From the NCBI GenBank assembly GCA_946554335.1, contig CAMNSA010000001.1, positions 186,001-250,000 on the forward strand: a stretch of DNA of 64,000 nt, in the 5' to 3' direction. Of the stretch, positions 9,685 to 19,324 are shown piece by piece. Source of the DNA: an uncultured Neglectibacter sp. GTDB lineage: Bacteria > Bacillota > Clostridia > Oscillospirales > Acutalibacteraceae. Each line of letters begins with the position of its first letter. Positions within the stretch are counted from its first letter, which is position 1. The position numbers and the translations under genes were made by a program. The notes below the pieces were generated by a model. It saw only the letters and a program-made list of their open reading frames with translations, searched no databases and was not told where the DNA came from.

Positions 9685-10199
9685 AGCTTTCTCTACTCCT
9701 TACTATCTCCCGCTTCTCGGGTATTTCACCGGCGATCGTGCCGTTTTTTACAGTGTCAGGAACTGAAATGACCAAGGGGCGCGCAAAAGAGAAAACGCAC
9801 GCCGATAAGTTTATCATAGCATAACGGTGCGCATTTCTCAAGCCTGATCTTCCGGAAACAGACTCTGAAAAAGGCTTCTGAACGATCTCAGACACAATCC
9901 TGTACTGCTCTGGAGTGAGCGGAGAGATCCAGAACGGATCGTTCGGGGAAACGCCGATAGCGGCCGTTCTTTAGAGTTCCTTACACGGGAAGCCATGCTC
10001 TTGAGTAGCGCCTCTTCAAAGGGAGAAAAAGAGAAGAAAAGTGCTCTTTGCATCTGCTGTCTCCCAGCCTTTGCTTGACAAAAAAACGAGGAGAGAATAA
10101 AATGAAAGCAACAAGAAAAGTCCGTCTTGAGAAAAATTTTTCTCTCTTTCGCTGGGAATCGGCGGGGGAAGCAGAAAAATGTGGAGGAGGAGTTTTTAA

Positions 10200-11249
10200 A
10201 TGAAGATCGCAGTAGAGACTTATGTAGCGGACAACGGCTGGGCCTGCCGTTCGCTCTCTCTGGAGGGAGTATCTGAGAAGAATGTGGAGCTTCGTCTGGA
10301 GTATACCAGAGGATATGGAGATTCCAAGCCGATCCCGGTGGCCGTCGAGAAAACAGAGTATGAAGACGGCAGAATGACCGTTATGCCCGCCGAATTTCCC
10401 TATGGATCAGATTGGACGCTGTACATAGGAGGAGAGGCTTACACCCGCAAGAATGTCTCGGAAGAGCGGGTAGAGGGTCTGGATCAATTTGAAGCAAAGC
10501 AGGAGGGGGAGGTGCTGTACCGGCTCTACAGCCCGGAAAGCTCGGCGCCCAGACCCCTGATCCTGTTTTTACACGGCGGAGGAGAGTCGGGTTTCGACAA
10601 TTTTACTCAGATGGTGGGCACCATTGGGGCCATTCACCTGGCCGGCCAGTATCCGGACATGTATGTCATGGCGCCGCAGGCCCCTGCCCGTCCTGCCGGG
10701 GTCCCACTTCCGCCGCTGTCGCGAAGCTTTGCCGAAAGCAGCCTGAGCCCGGCATATGGATGGAACCGGTCCTATCTCTCTAAGGTGTGCGACATCATCC
10801 GCAGGATGATCGAGGAAGGAAAGGTAGACCCCCAGAGGGTCTATGTCACCGGCATGTCTATGGGCGGAGGCGGAACCTTGACCGCCATGAGCGTGGGCGC
10901 GGATCTGTTTGCGGCTGCCGCTCCCATCTGCCCCACCATGACGCCGGAAACCTATGAGATCCTCAAAGGGCTCACCCACGCGAAGATCTGGATCTCCACC
11001 GCCTATGTGGATCACACCGTCTACCGTCACAAGTACATCGTGGACGGGATCATGGAGCTGAAGGACAGAGGTAATCAAAGTGCCCGCCTGACCCTCTACA
11101 GCCCGGAAGAGCTGGCGGCCTATGGGATCGCCACAGACCCGGAGCTGACTCTGCAGGAGCGTTTCGGGGCGAATCACGCTTCCTGGATCCTGACCTATCA
11201 CGACGAGCACGGGATCCTCAGCTGGCTCACGGAGCAGGTCAAGGGATAA
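10200..11249 (+). CDS. Secretion-signal-less alpha/beta hydrolase (PHB depolymerase/esterase-like)
   Basis: LILFLHGGGESG, VYVTGMSMGGGGTL nucleophile elbow, late HASW. Confidence 0.75.
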   Translation: MKIAVETYVADNGWACRSLSLEGVSEKNVELRLEYTRGYGDSKPIPVAVEKTEYEDGRMTVMPAEFPYGSDWTLYIGGEAYTRKNVSEERVEGLDQFEAKQEGEVLYRLYSPESSAPRPLILFLHGGGESGFDNFTQMVGTIGAIHLAGQYPDMYVMAPQAPARPAGVPLPPLSRSFAESSLSPAYGWNRSYLSKVCDIIRRMIEEGKVDPQRVYVTGMSMGGGGTLTAMSVGADLFAAAAPICPTMTPETYEILKGLTHAKIWISTAYVDHTVYRHKYIVDGIMELKDRGNQSARLTLYSPEELAAYGIATDPELTLQERFGANHASWILTYHDEHGILSWLTEQVKG

Positions 11250-11382
11250 AGAAGAAAGCAGTTTTCCGCGGCGGCGCGGGAGAAACCGCGCTGCCGCGTG
11301 ATACTTTCCGTTTTGTGCCGGGCTTTTCGTTCGGCGGCAACTCGACGGTGACCTTACGCTAACAAAAAAGGAGGTGAGAAAA

Positions 11383-11421
11383 ATGCTGCTTATCATTGGC
11401 GCGGCTCCATGCAAGGTTTGA
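11383..11421 (+). CDS. Candidate leader peptide MLLIIGAAPCKV
   Basis: Strong RBS AAAAAGGAGGTGAGAAAA before ATG; 12-codon ORF overlapping a 9-bp hairpin; about 80 nt upstream of the MFS gene. Confidence 0.5.
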   Translation: MLLIIGAAPCKV

Positions 11422-11499
11422 GGACGCTGCATGGAGAGACCCGCAAGGTCCTCAGGCTTTGCAACCTGACATTCAGTAAAAGTCAAAGGAGCAAAGTCA

Positions 11500-12825
11500 A
11501 TGAATACAATCAAAAAACTCAGATCCTATTTACTGCTCTGGGGCACCCAGACCTTTTCCGCTTTAGGCAGCGGGATGACCAGCTACGCGCTGGTGCTGTG
11601 GATCTACCTTCGCAGCGGATCCGCCCTGGAGACGGCCATGCTGTCCGTCTGCTCTTACGCGCCCTATGTGATCATGAGCATCTTCGCGGGGGCGCTCAGC
11701 GACCGGTGGAACAAGAAGCGTACCATGCTGGTGTGCGATTTTCTGGCCGCTTTGAGCACGGTGGCCGTTTTCCTGCTCATCAAGACGGACACGCTGAGCC
11801 TGTGGCATCTGTATCTTCTCAATGCCTTGAACGGGCTGATGAATACCATTCAGCAGCCTGCAAGTGAAGTGGCTGCCACCTTGCTGATCCCCAAGGATTA
11901 CTACCAGAAGACCAGCGGCCTGCGCTCGTTTTCCCAGTCCTTAAACTCCATCCTGACCCCGATTTTGGCTACGGCGCTCTTCTCCTTCTTGGGGATCAAC
12001 GCCGTGATTGCGGTGGACCTTTTCACCTTTCTCATAGCCTTTTTCACCCTGCTTTTCGGGATCCGGATCCCGGAGGGCGAGATGCAGAAGGAAAAGGAAG
12101 AATCTCTGCTGTCCTCCGCGAAACAGGGGCTTGTGTGGCTTCGGAAAAACGCGCTGGTCTCCCGCCTCATCCTGTTTCTCGCGTGTATCAATCTGGTGGC
12201 GTCTGTGTATGACGCGGCCCTGCCCGCCATGGTGCTGTCCAAGCCGGAGGGCGGAGAAGCAGCCCTGGGGTGGATCAACACCTGCGCCGGGATCGCGACC
12301 CTGCTGGGCAGTGTTTTCGTCACCCTGCTTCCCGCGCCGAAAAACCGGGTGAAGGTCATTTGCCTGACCCTGTTCGTGTCCATGTCCAGTGAGAATTTTC
12401 TGCTGGCCTTCGGAAACCATACCGCGGTGTGGTGCTTTGGAGCGGTGCTGGGGTGGATCGTGATCCCCCTGATGAACGCCAACATGGATGTGATCTTCCG
12501 CAACAGTATCCCGTTGGAGATGCAGGGGAGAGTTTATTCCTGCCGCAACACCCTTCAGTTTTTCACCATCCCCCTGGGCTTTTTGTCAGGAGGCCTTCTG
12601 GTGGATAAGGTCTTTGAGCCGCTGATGGAGGGAAGGACGGAACAAAGCCTTCTCCGGGTCGTGTTCGGCGGGACCAAGGGCTCCGGCGCCGCGCTGCTGT
12701 TTTTCGTGATCGGCGTGATCGGCGTGCTGGTCTGTATTTTCTTCAGCTTCCGTCTGCGGAAATTCCGCTGGAACGACGCGGAGCATCAGCAGGAGAAAGA
12801 GACAGAGAGCTCAGAAGCTCGATAG
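11500..12825 (+). CDS. MFS transporter (macrolide-efflux/Mef-like)
   Basis: 441 aa multi-TM; GTQTFSALGSGMTSYALVLW start, GALSDRWNKKR loop motif. Confidence 0.82.
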   Translation: MNTIKKLRSYLLLWGTQTFSALGSGMTSYALVLWIYLRSGSALETAMLSVCSYAPYVIMSIFAGALSDRWNKKRTMLVCDFLAALSTVAVFLLIKTDTLSLWHLYLLNALNGLMNTIQQPASEVAATLLIPKDYYQKTSGLRSFSQSLNSILTPILATALFSFLGINAVIAVDLFTFLIAFFTLLFGIRIPEGEMQKEKEESLLSSAKQGLVWLRKNALVSRLILFLACINLVASVYDAALPAMVLSKPEGGEAALGWINTCAGIATLLGSVFVTLLPAPKNRVKVICLTLFVSMSSENFLLAFGNHTAVWCFGAVLGWIVIPLMNANMDVIFRNSIPLEMQGRVYSCRNTLQFFTIPLGFLSGGLLVDKVFEPLMEGRTEQSLLRVVFGGTKGSGAALLFFVIGVIGVLVCIFFSFRLRKFRWNDAEHQQEKETESSEAR

Positions 12826-12848
12826 GATCTTCATACAAGCATAAAAAG

Positions 12849-12882
12849 AACGGGTAGCTGCCAGTCGCGGCAGCTGCCCGTT
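12849..12882. terminator. Convergent-gene terminator hairpin
   Basis: ACGGGtAGCTGCC-agtcgc-GGCAGCTgCCCGTTTG. Confidence 0.7.
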
Positions 12883-12925
12883 TGTAGTTTATTGATTTCG
12901 AAGAAAAAGTCTTACGGGCCCCGGC

Positions 12926-13738
12926 TTACAATGTGTAGGAAAACTCCTTCGAAAGCCACTTGAGGCAAAGGTCCATCCACTGGGCGTTGTGGGGGTCTTC
13001 ACTCCCCACCTCCTTCGTGCAGACGGACATGCCGTGGCCGCCCTCCGGAAAGAGGTGGGCTTCAAAGGAAACACCGGCCTTTTTGAGCGCGGCCATCAGC
13101 TTTAGGGAGTTTTCCACCGGTACGCAGTCGTCCGGAACGGTGTGCCACAAAAAGGCGGGACAGGTTTTCCCGCTGACATGGCGGTCCAAAGAGAAATACT
13201 CATAGCCCGGCATGCCCGGCTGGCAGCCGCTGACATGCTCAATGGAGCCCACATGGGCGAACTCGTCGGCGGTGATCACGGGGTAGCCTAAGATCATGGC
13301 GTCCGGCCGGTTTTTCCCGCCGTGATTGTCATAGACCTTCAAAAGCTCCGGATCGTCCCACATAGTTCCCAGCGAGCAGGCCAGATGCCCTCCGGCGGAG
13401 AAGCCGCACACGGCGACGCGGGTGGGATCGGTGTAATAGGCTTCCGCCCGTTCGCGGATCTGTACCACCGTCTCGGAAAGCTCCTTTAAGGGACGGAAGT
13501 CTTTCGCCTTGTCCTCTACGGAATAGGTGAGGGTAAACACCTGGTAGCCCGCGGCGAAAAAGCGCAGAGCGACTGGATCCGCTTCACGCTGTGATACCAT
13601 CACATAGCCGCCGCCCGGACACAGGATGACGCAGGGATATTTCTCTCTTCGGATCTCCATTTCTGTGATGGGCTCATGAAGATAGCCTACGACCTGGGCC
13701 TCAGAATCCGGGAGAGGTGAAAAGACGATTTTTTCCAT
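12926..13738 (-). CDS. Alpha/beta hydrolase, acetyl-esterase/xylan esterase-like
   Basis: CVILCPGGGYVMVSQREADPVALRF, VCGFSAGGHLACSLG, GGHGMS. Confidence 0.85.
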   Translation of the reverse strand: MEKIVFSPLPDSEAQVVGYLHEPITEMEIRREKYPCVILCPGGGYVMVSQREADPVALRFFAAGYQVFTLTYSVEDKAKDFRPLKELSETVVQIRERAEAYYTDPTRVAVCGFSAGGHLACSLGTMWDDPELLKVYDNHGGKNRPDAMILGYPVITADEFAHVGSIEHVSGCQPGMPGYEYFSLDRHVSGKTCPAFLWHTVPDDCVPVENSLKLMAALKKAGVSFEAHLFPEGGHGMSVCTKEVGSEDPHNAQWMDLCLKWLSKEFSYTL

Positions 13739-13898
13739 GTTCTCGCTTCCTTTTTTTGCGGCCCGCGTTTTGAGAAAAAACAGATTGGAGGGGCCGGTAA
13801 GATAATTTTATTATCGGGGGATCCGACTGTTTTGTCAAGCGGACAACGCTTGATTTTTTCTTTCTTTTCCCGTATAGTAAAAAGAGTTCAGGAGAAAA

Positions 13899-14111
13899 TT
13901 GCCCGAAAAAGTGATGGCGGCAGGGAGTGAGAAGCTGATGGGACCTTATGATTATGTGGTGGAAAAGATCGAGGGGGAATACGCCTATCTGCGCAGGGTC
14001 GATCTTCCAGAGGAGGAACCGCTTTTTATCGCCATGGCGCTGCTGCCCCAGGAGGTGGATGTGGGGACGAAGCTCCACTGGGAGAACCTTGAGTATTCCA
14101 TTGTGGAGTAG
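13899..14111 (+). CDS. Small conserved hypothetical protein (about 58-70 aa)
   Basis: YDYVVEKIEGEYAYLRRVDLPEEEPLFIAMALLPQEVDVGTKL; likely start MGPYDY at 13938. Confidence 0.5.
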   Translation: MPEKVMAAGSEKLMGPYDYVVEKIEGEYAYLRRVDLPEEEPLFIAMALLPQEVDVGTKLHWENLEYSIVE

Positions 14112-14152
14112 AAAGGCCTTTTCCACAGGTTCTGGACCAAACCTAAATAAAG

Positions 14153-14183
14153 AAAGGGAGCAGGAGATAACCCTGCTCCCTTT
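14153..14183 (-). terminator. Terminator of HEAT-repeat gene
   Basis: AAAGGGAGCAGG-agataac-CCTGCTCCCTTTT. Confidence 0.7.
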
Positions 14184-14201
14184 TGATTTGCCTGAAAAAG
14201 C

Positions 14202-14534
14202 TTACTGCGCGTTGCCCACCTGGGTGATGGCTGTCTTGATGGCGGACAGCACATTGGGGTCCTTTTCCCGCTCCAGACGGTATCTCAAATGGGCGTTGGC
14301 ATGCTCATTCCCCATCGTGCCCAGAGCAGCCGCGGCGGCTGCGCGCACATCGGGGTCCTCCTCGGAAAGCATGGGGATCAGCAGATTGAAGCTGTCATCC
14401 TTGCCTATTTTTCCCATTCCGGCGATAGCGGATAACCGTACTGTTTTGTCTTTGTCGTGGGCAAGCTTCAGAAGGCCCGCTTCCTTTCCTTTTTCTACCG
14501 CTTTTGCCACTTTTTCCATCTTGCCGCCGAACAT
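14202..14534 (-). CDS. HEAT-repeat domain protein
   Basis: Repeated helices: DKDKTVRLSAIAGMGKIG, EEDPDVRAAAAAALGTMG, EKDPNVLSAIKTAITQVG. Confidence 0.8.
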   Translation of the reverse strand: MFGGKMEKVAKAVEKGKEAGLLKLAHDKDKTVRLSAIAGMGKIGKDDSFNLLIPMLSEEDPDVRAAAAAALGTMGNEHANAHLRYRLEREKDPNVLSAIKTAITQVGNAQ

Positions 14535-14719
14535 ATCAAAAACCTCGCTTTTTTATTTTTTTTGAGACTTCCGGACGCTGGAAAAACAGAAATACCTCTT
14601 TTATACTCCCGTCCGGCGCATTTGAAATCTCAAATTTTGCCAATTTGTTAGCTTACTAACAAAAAGTCTAACAAAAAACTGTGAAAAAGTTATGGGGGAA
14701 ATGTGAATATTTTGTAAAT

Positions 14720-15985
14720 TTACAGGTTATTCTGTGGCTTGTCCCGCTTCCTTTCGCAGGGTAAGGCCAGGGTGAAGCAGGTGGATTCCCCCTCAGAGCG
14801 CACGGTGAGCTTTCCTTTGTGAAGCTCAGCGGTCTGTTTCGCAATGGCCAGGCCCAGGCCGTGGCCGCCGGTGTCCTGCCGGGTTGGGTCTCCCCGATAA
14901 AAGCGTTCAAACAGGTGGGGGAGGGCTTCCGGTGGAATGGGAGCGCCCAGGTTCTCTACGGTGAGCTTCGCGTGACGGAACGCGGCGGAAAGCTCTACAC
15001 GGATATCAGAGCCGGGGTAGGAGTATTTCAGGGCGTTATCCAACAGCGCTTCAATGAGCTTGTGAAGCGCTGCCGGGTCGCCGGAGAGGAAAAGATCCTC
15101 CTGGACGGAACAAACCAGCCTTTTTCCCTGTTCAAAGGCGGATGCCTCCAGAAGAAGCACATTTTCCGAGACCAGGTAAGAGAAATTCACCCGCTGGAAA
15201 TTGGGGGCCCTCCCAATTTCCTCTGTTCGGGTCAGGGATAAAAGCTCCTCTGTGAGGCGCTTCATCCGAAGCCCCTCCTCCCGGATGTTTTCCGCCCAGC
15301 GCAAGGTTTCCTCAGAGCCTTCCCTCACAAGCAGCTCGGCGTTGGAGAGGATAACAGTCAAAGGCGTTTTCAGGTCGTGAGAGGCGTCCGCCACAAATTG
15401 CTTTTGGGAAAGCCAGGCCTGCTCTACCGGGCGGGTCGCCCAGCGGGGCAGTATCAGGCTGACAAAAAAAGAGAGCAGCAGGGTGAGCCCGCCGATCAAA
15501 AGAGCGTTTTTGATCATCTGGGCCATGGCGGCCGATTCCATAGAGGTGTCCGCAAAGGCCGCCATGATCCCTTCCGGTACTTCCCGCCTGGCGTAGCGCA
15601 GGTGAAGCTCGGGAAAGACGCCGAATTTCTCTCCTTCCTTCACTCTGCGCATCAGCTCCAGAAGATTTTTCTCCGGGATCCTTCTGTCCAAAGGAACATT
15701 CTGTTTGAGGAGAATGACCTTGTCCTCCTCCAGCAAAGCGACAAACAGTACCTGAAAGGTCTCTTTTCCGGGAGCGCCGGATTTTTTCTGGGGAGAATCC
15801 GGCGCTTCTCCCTGCTGAAAGCCTATCTTTTCCCCCTCCAAGAGAGCTTTCTTTAACCGTGTCTTGCTGTCCTGCTCCAAACCGCTTTTAGTGGAGACCA
15901 GCAGGGCGAGAAACACTCCCAGCAGAATGATCCCAACAATGCCCATCACCACTGCCACAAATTTCACTCGAAGCTTTTGAATCAT
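14720..15985 (-). CDS. Sensor histidine kinase
   Basis: FVADASHDLKTPLTVILSNAELL (H box), DNALKYS (N box), DTGGHGLGLAIAKQ (G box). Confidence 0.93.
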   Translation of the reverse strand: MIQKLRVKFVAVVMGIVGIILLGVFLALLVSTKSGLEQDSKTRLKKALLEGEKIGFQQGEAPDSPQKKSGAPGKETFQVLFVALLEEDKVILLKQNVPLDRRIPEKNLLELMRRVKEGEKFGVFPELHLRYARREVPEGIMAAFADTSMESAAMAQMIKNALLIGGLTLLLSFFVSLILPRWATRPVEQAWLSQKQFVADASHDLKTPLTVILSNAELLVREGSEETLRWAENIREEGLRMKRLTEELLSLTRTEEIGRAPNFQRVNFSYLVSENVLLLEASAFEQGKRLVCSVQEDLFLSGDPAALHKLIEALLDNALKYSYPGSDIRVELSAAFRHAKLTVENLGAPIPPEALPHLFERFYRGDPTRQDTGGHGLGLAIAKQTAELHKGKLTVRSEGESTCFTLALPCERKRDKPQNNL

Positions 15986-16011
15986 ATGCCTTTCCTTTCC
16001 GACCGTGTTTC

Positions 16012-16689
16012 TTACTGCTCCGGGGCCTTGAGATAATAGCCCAGCCGGCGGGCCGATTCAATGGTGACCGGGCAGCCGAGATGGGAAAGCTTTTTGCGCA
16101 AAAAAGAGACGTACACCTCCACATGGTTGTCCACCGCGCTGGAATCATAGCCCCAGGCCTTCAAGAGCAGGGTTTCCTTGGAGACCACCGCGTCGCGGCT
16201 CAGCAGCAAAAGGCGCATAATTTCAAATTCCTTTGCGCTCAAACGGATCTGACGCTTCCGATAGCTTAATTGACAGGAGGAAAGGTCCAGCGTGAGGCCG
16301 TGAAAGGAGAGCGCCTCCGGTGTGATATCCTCTCCCCGCCGCATCAGAGCGCGCAGGCAGGCTAAAAGCTCTCCGGTATCAAAAGGCTTTGTCAGGTAAT
16401 AGTCGGCGCCGCAGTCCAGGCCATGTACCTTGTCCTGAATTTCCGATCTGGCGCTCAGAAGCAGTACCGGGGTGGAAACTCCGGCCTTTCTCAGCTCGCG
16501 GATCACCTGAAAGCCGTCTTTCCCCGGCATCATGATATCCAGAATGACCGCATCGTAAATGCCGGTCAGGGCGCAGTCCAAACCGCTTTCACCGTCGTAG
16601 GCCGCGTCGGCGGTGTATCTGTTGCGGGAAAGCAGCTCGCACAGGGTATTTGCAAGCCTTTTTTCGTCCTCTACTACCAGGATCCTCAC
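16012..16689 (-). CDS. OmpR-family response regulator
   Basis: MRILVVEDEKRLANTLCELL, YDAVILDIMMPGKDGF, winged-helix C-terminus. Confidence 0.95.
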   Translation of the reverse strand: MRILVVEDEKRLANTLCELLSRNRYTADAAYDGESGLDCALTGIYDAVILDIMMPGKDGFQVIRELRKAGVSTPVLLLSARSEIQDKVHGLDCGADYYLTKPFDTGELLACLRALMRRGEDITPEALSFHGLTLDLSSCQLSYRKRQIRLSAKEFEIMRLLLLSRDAVVSKETLLLKAWGYDSSAVDNHVEVYVSFLRKKLSHLGCPVTIESARRLGYYLKAPEQ

Positions 16690-16891
16690 AGGAGACAGCT
16701 CCTTTTTTCAAACAGATAATTCTGATTCTATTTCAGTGATTTTTTGTGTTCATTTTATGAAGAAAAGCTGAAAAGAAACTGAAGCCATCCTTTTTTAAGG
16801 TTTTTTTCAGGCTTTGCCCCTATATTGGGGAAGCGGAGAAGATCTTTTCAGGCTTTTTTATTGACGAATAATGTGGAAAGGAAAGAGACAA

Positions 16892-17060
16892 ATGGAAGCA
16901 AAGCCCCGGCACGAATACAAATTTTCATTGAGCCAAAAGGATTATCTTGCAGTGCGTCCCCGTCTGAGAGCGGTACTCAGCCGAGACCCGCACGAAGGGG
17001 AAAAGGGCGGATACACCGTTTCCAGCGTGTATTTTGACGATCCCTTTGACAGAGCCCTGG
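16892..17060 (+). pseudogene. 5' fragment of a VTC-domain (polyphosphate polymerase-like) gene
   Basis: MEAKPRHEYKFSLSQKDYLAVRPRLRAVLSRDPHEGEKGGYTVSSVYFDDPFDRAL, then runs into an unrelated Gly-rich frame. Confidence 0.75.
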
Positions 17061-18527
17061 GGGCTTTATCTGGCGGTGGAGGCGGTGGAGGAAAGCTTTT
17101 GTCAAAGAGTCTATGGGGAGGATTACGGGAGCCTCTATAAGCCGGACAGCATGGACATGGGCGCGGGCAGAGGCGCTCAGGCGGGCGGAGGGAATTCCCT
17201 GGGCGGAAAAGATTCCCAGGACCTCACCCTCAGCTACCTGGACGACTCTCCGGAAAGCTATCCGAACCTGTTTGACAGCGCGGTGTTTTCCGTCGACACC
17301 GGGGACGAAAAGCGCCTGATCAATGCCTTAAAGCAGCTAAGCGAGGGAAATGCGGAGACTGCCCTTGACCGGGAAGAGGTGCTGCGGTATTTCGCCGCCC
17401 ATAACTTCCTTCTAAACGAGGACAGCTATACCGGAACGCTGCTTCACAACTACTATCTTCACGAAGAGAATGGAAAACTTTCCATGATCGCCTGGGACTA
17501 TAACCTGGCCTTCGGCGGGATGAGCATGGGCGCGAAAGGACAGGACGCCGAGTCCCTTGTAAATTCTCCTATTGACTCTCCCGTGTCCGGGGGAAGCCTG
17601 GAGCAGCGCCCTATGGTAAACTGGATCTTCTCACAGGAGGAGAGCCTGGAGGAGTACCACAGGGTGCTGAAGGAATGGATCGAAAGCTATTTTGAAAGCG
17701 GGTATTTCGAGACGATGCTCCGCAGAGTGATCGCTGCCATCTCCCCCTATGTAAAGCAGGACCCCACGGCCTTTTGTACCTATGAGGAATTTGAGAAGGG
17801 AAGCGAAGCGCTGCTGGAATTCTGCCTGAAGCGGGCAGAAAGCGTTTTGGGGCAGCTCGAGGGGGAGATCCCCTCCACCGAGGAGGGACAGAAAGAGGAC
17901 AGCTCCTCCTTCGTGGACGCGGGGGACCTTGTGGTCTCGGATATGGGGGGCATGAACTCCGGCTTCGCAGGAAATCGCAGCGCTTCCCAGGAAAAAGGAG
18001 CAGATGGCTCTCAAAAATTTCCCAGAATGAGAGAACAGGGAGAAGGGCAGCCCGGCGAACCTCCACAGGGCGATATGCAGCCGCCTGAGGGCTTCCCAGA
18101 AGGGTTTGACGGTGCTTTTCTTCAGCGGCCGGGGGAGAACGGGGCGGAAACTCCCGCTCAAGGAGAAGGAATTTCTTCCCAGCCGGACGCTCAGAAGGGA
18201 ACTCAGGGAAGCAAGGAGACCTCCGAAAGTTCGGACTCCGGATCCGGCTCAGACTCGGACTCTTCCGACTCTCAGGAAAATGAAACCCCGTCAGAGCTTC
18301 CCGAAAGCGGAAAGGGGGCCTTTCAGGGCGGGTTTCCCAAAGAAGGAGGCCTCCCCTCAGGGAACGGCTTCCCGGGCGAAAACAATTTTCCAGGCGGAAA
18401 CGCCTTCTCGCCCCAGGGAGAGGCAGCCCAGTCAGGGCAGGGCTTTGCAGGAAACGCCTGGCTTCTCCTGGGAGGCTCCGGCCTCTTGCTGGCGCTGGGC
18501 ATCCTTTTTGCAAAATGGTATGGATAA
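17052..18527 (+). pseudogene. 3' fragment of a CotH-kinase-family gene lacking its N-terminus
   Basis: EPWGLYLAVEAVEESFCQRVYG...LYKPD..., LHNYYLHEENGKLSMIAWDYNLAFG; C-terminal low-complexity Gly/Pro/Glu region and TM anchor. Confidence 0.75.
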
Positions 18528-18628
18528 AACCTCCGCCGCTTCCCCAAATCCTTTGCTTCTCTTGACAAGGAGAAGAGGAAAAGTTAAACTTAACTTAAAG
18601 TAAAACGAAATAGGGGAGCAAAAGCGTT

Positions 18629-19018
18629 ATGAAGTACACCATTTCTCAGGTCGCCCAGCGGTTCGGGGTCCAGCCCCACACCCTGCGCTTTTACGAAAAA
18701 GAGGGGATCATCTCTCCCGAGCGCACGGAGAGCGGAATCCGGATGTACAGCGAAGAGAATATCAGTCAGCTGGAAATGGCCATGTGCCTGAAAAGCACGG
18801 GAATGCCCTTAAAGGATATCCGCAGGTATTTCGAGCTGGTCGCCCAGGGCGATAAAACCCTGGACGAGCGCCTGGAGATTTTTACAGACCATCGGACCCA
18901 TGTGCTTTCGGAGATCGAAGTGCTCAAAAGACATCTCTGCAAGATCGAAGGGAAGATCAAGTGGTATACCGCCTTTTTGGAGGAACGCAAGAAAGAGCTG
19001 TCTCAAAAGGCGGGGTAA
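18629..19018 (+). CDS. MerR-family transcriptional regulator
   Basis: MKYTISQVAQRFGVQPHTLRFYEKEGIISPERTESGIRMYSEENISQLEMAMCLKSTGMPLKDIR. Confidence 0.93.
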   Translation: MKYTISQVAQRFGVQPHTLRFYEKEGIISPERTESGIRMYSEENISQLEMAMCLKSTGMPLKDIRRYFELVAQGDKTLDERLEIFTDHRTHVLSEIEVLKRHLCKIEGKIKWYTAFLEERKKELSQKAG

Positions 19019-19021
19019 ACC

Positions 19022-19080
19022 GAATTGCACCCCACTTGTTATCTAGTATGCCATACTATCTAACAAATGGGGTGCAATTC
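19022..19080. repeat. 59-nt interrupted inverted repeat
   Basis: GAATTGCACCCCAcTTGTTAtcTAGTATG-c-CATACTAtcTAACAAaTGGGGTGCAATTC; stems of 13+6+7 bp. Confidence 0.85.
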
Positions 19081-19128
19081 AAAAAGCCTCCTTCTTTGAG
19101 GGAGAGCGAGCGCCGGTGGCACTTTTTC

Positions 19129-19310
19129 CCTCTCAGTCACCTTCGGTGACAGCGTCTCACCTGCTGGTTCGGTCAGCGCTGAACGGTCGCCACCGGCGAC
19201 CAGCGCCCCCAAAGGGGGAGCCAGGGAATAGCTGCAAATTTCTTCTTGCCTCTCCCATAGGGAGAGGCAAGGCCCTGATCTAACAACTAATATCTAACAT
19301 CTGACAACTA
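19129..19310 (-). repeat. Composite dispersed non-coding repeat, copy 1
   Basis: CCTCTCAGTCACCTTCGGTGACAG ... GGGGGAGCCAGGG ... CTAACAACTAATATCTAACATCTGACAACTA; same modules at 50965-51118 in the opposite orientation. Confidence 0.65.
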
Positions 19311-19324
19311 CCCCCCGGGAGCCA

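Noticed and set aside
17611-18513. 300-aa minus-strand ORF opposite the CotH C-terminus
   Set aside because: Arises from repetitive Gly/Pro/Glu codons of the sense gene.
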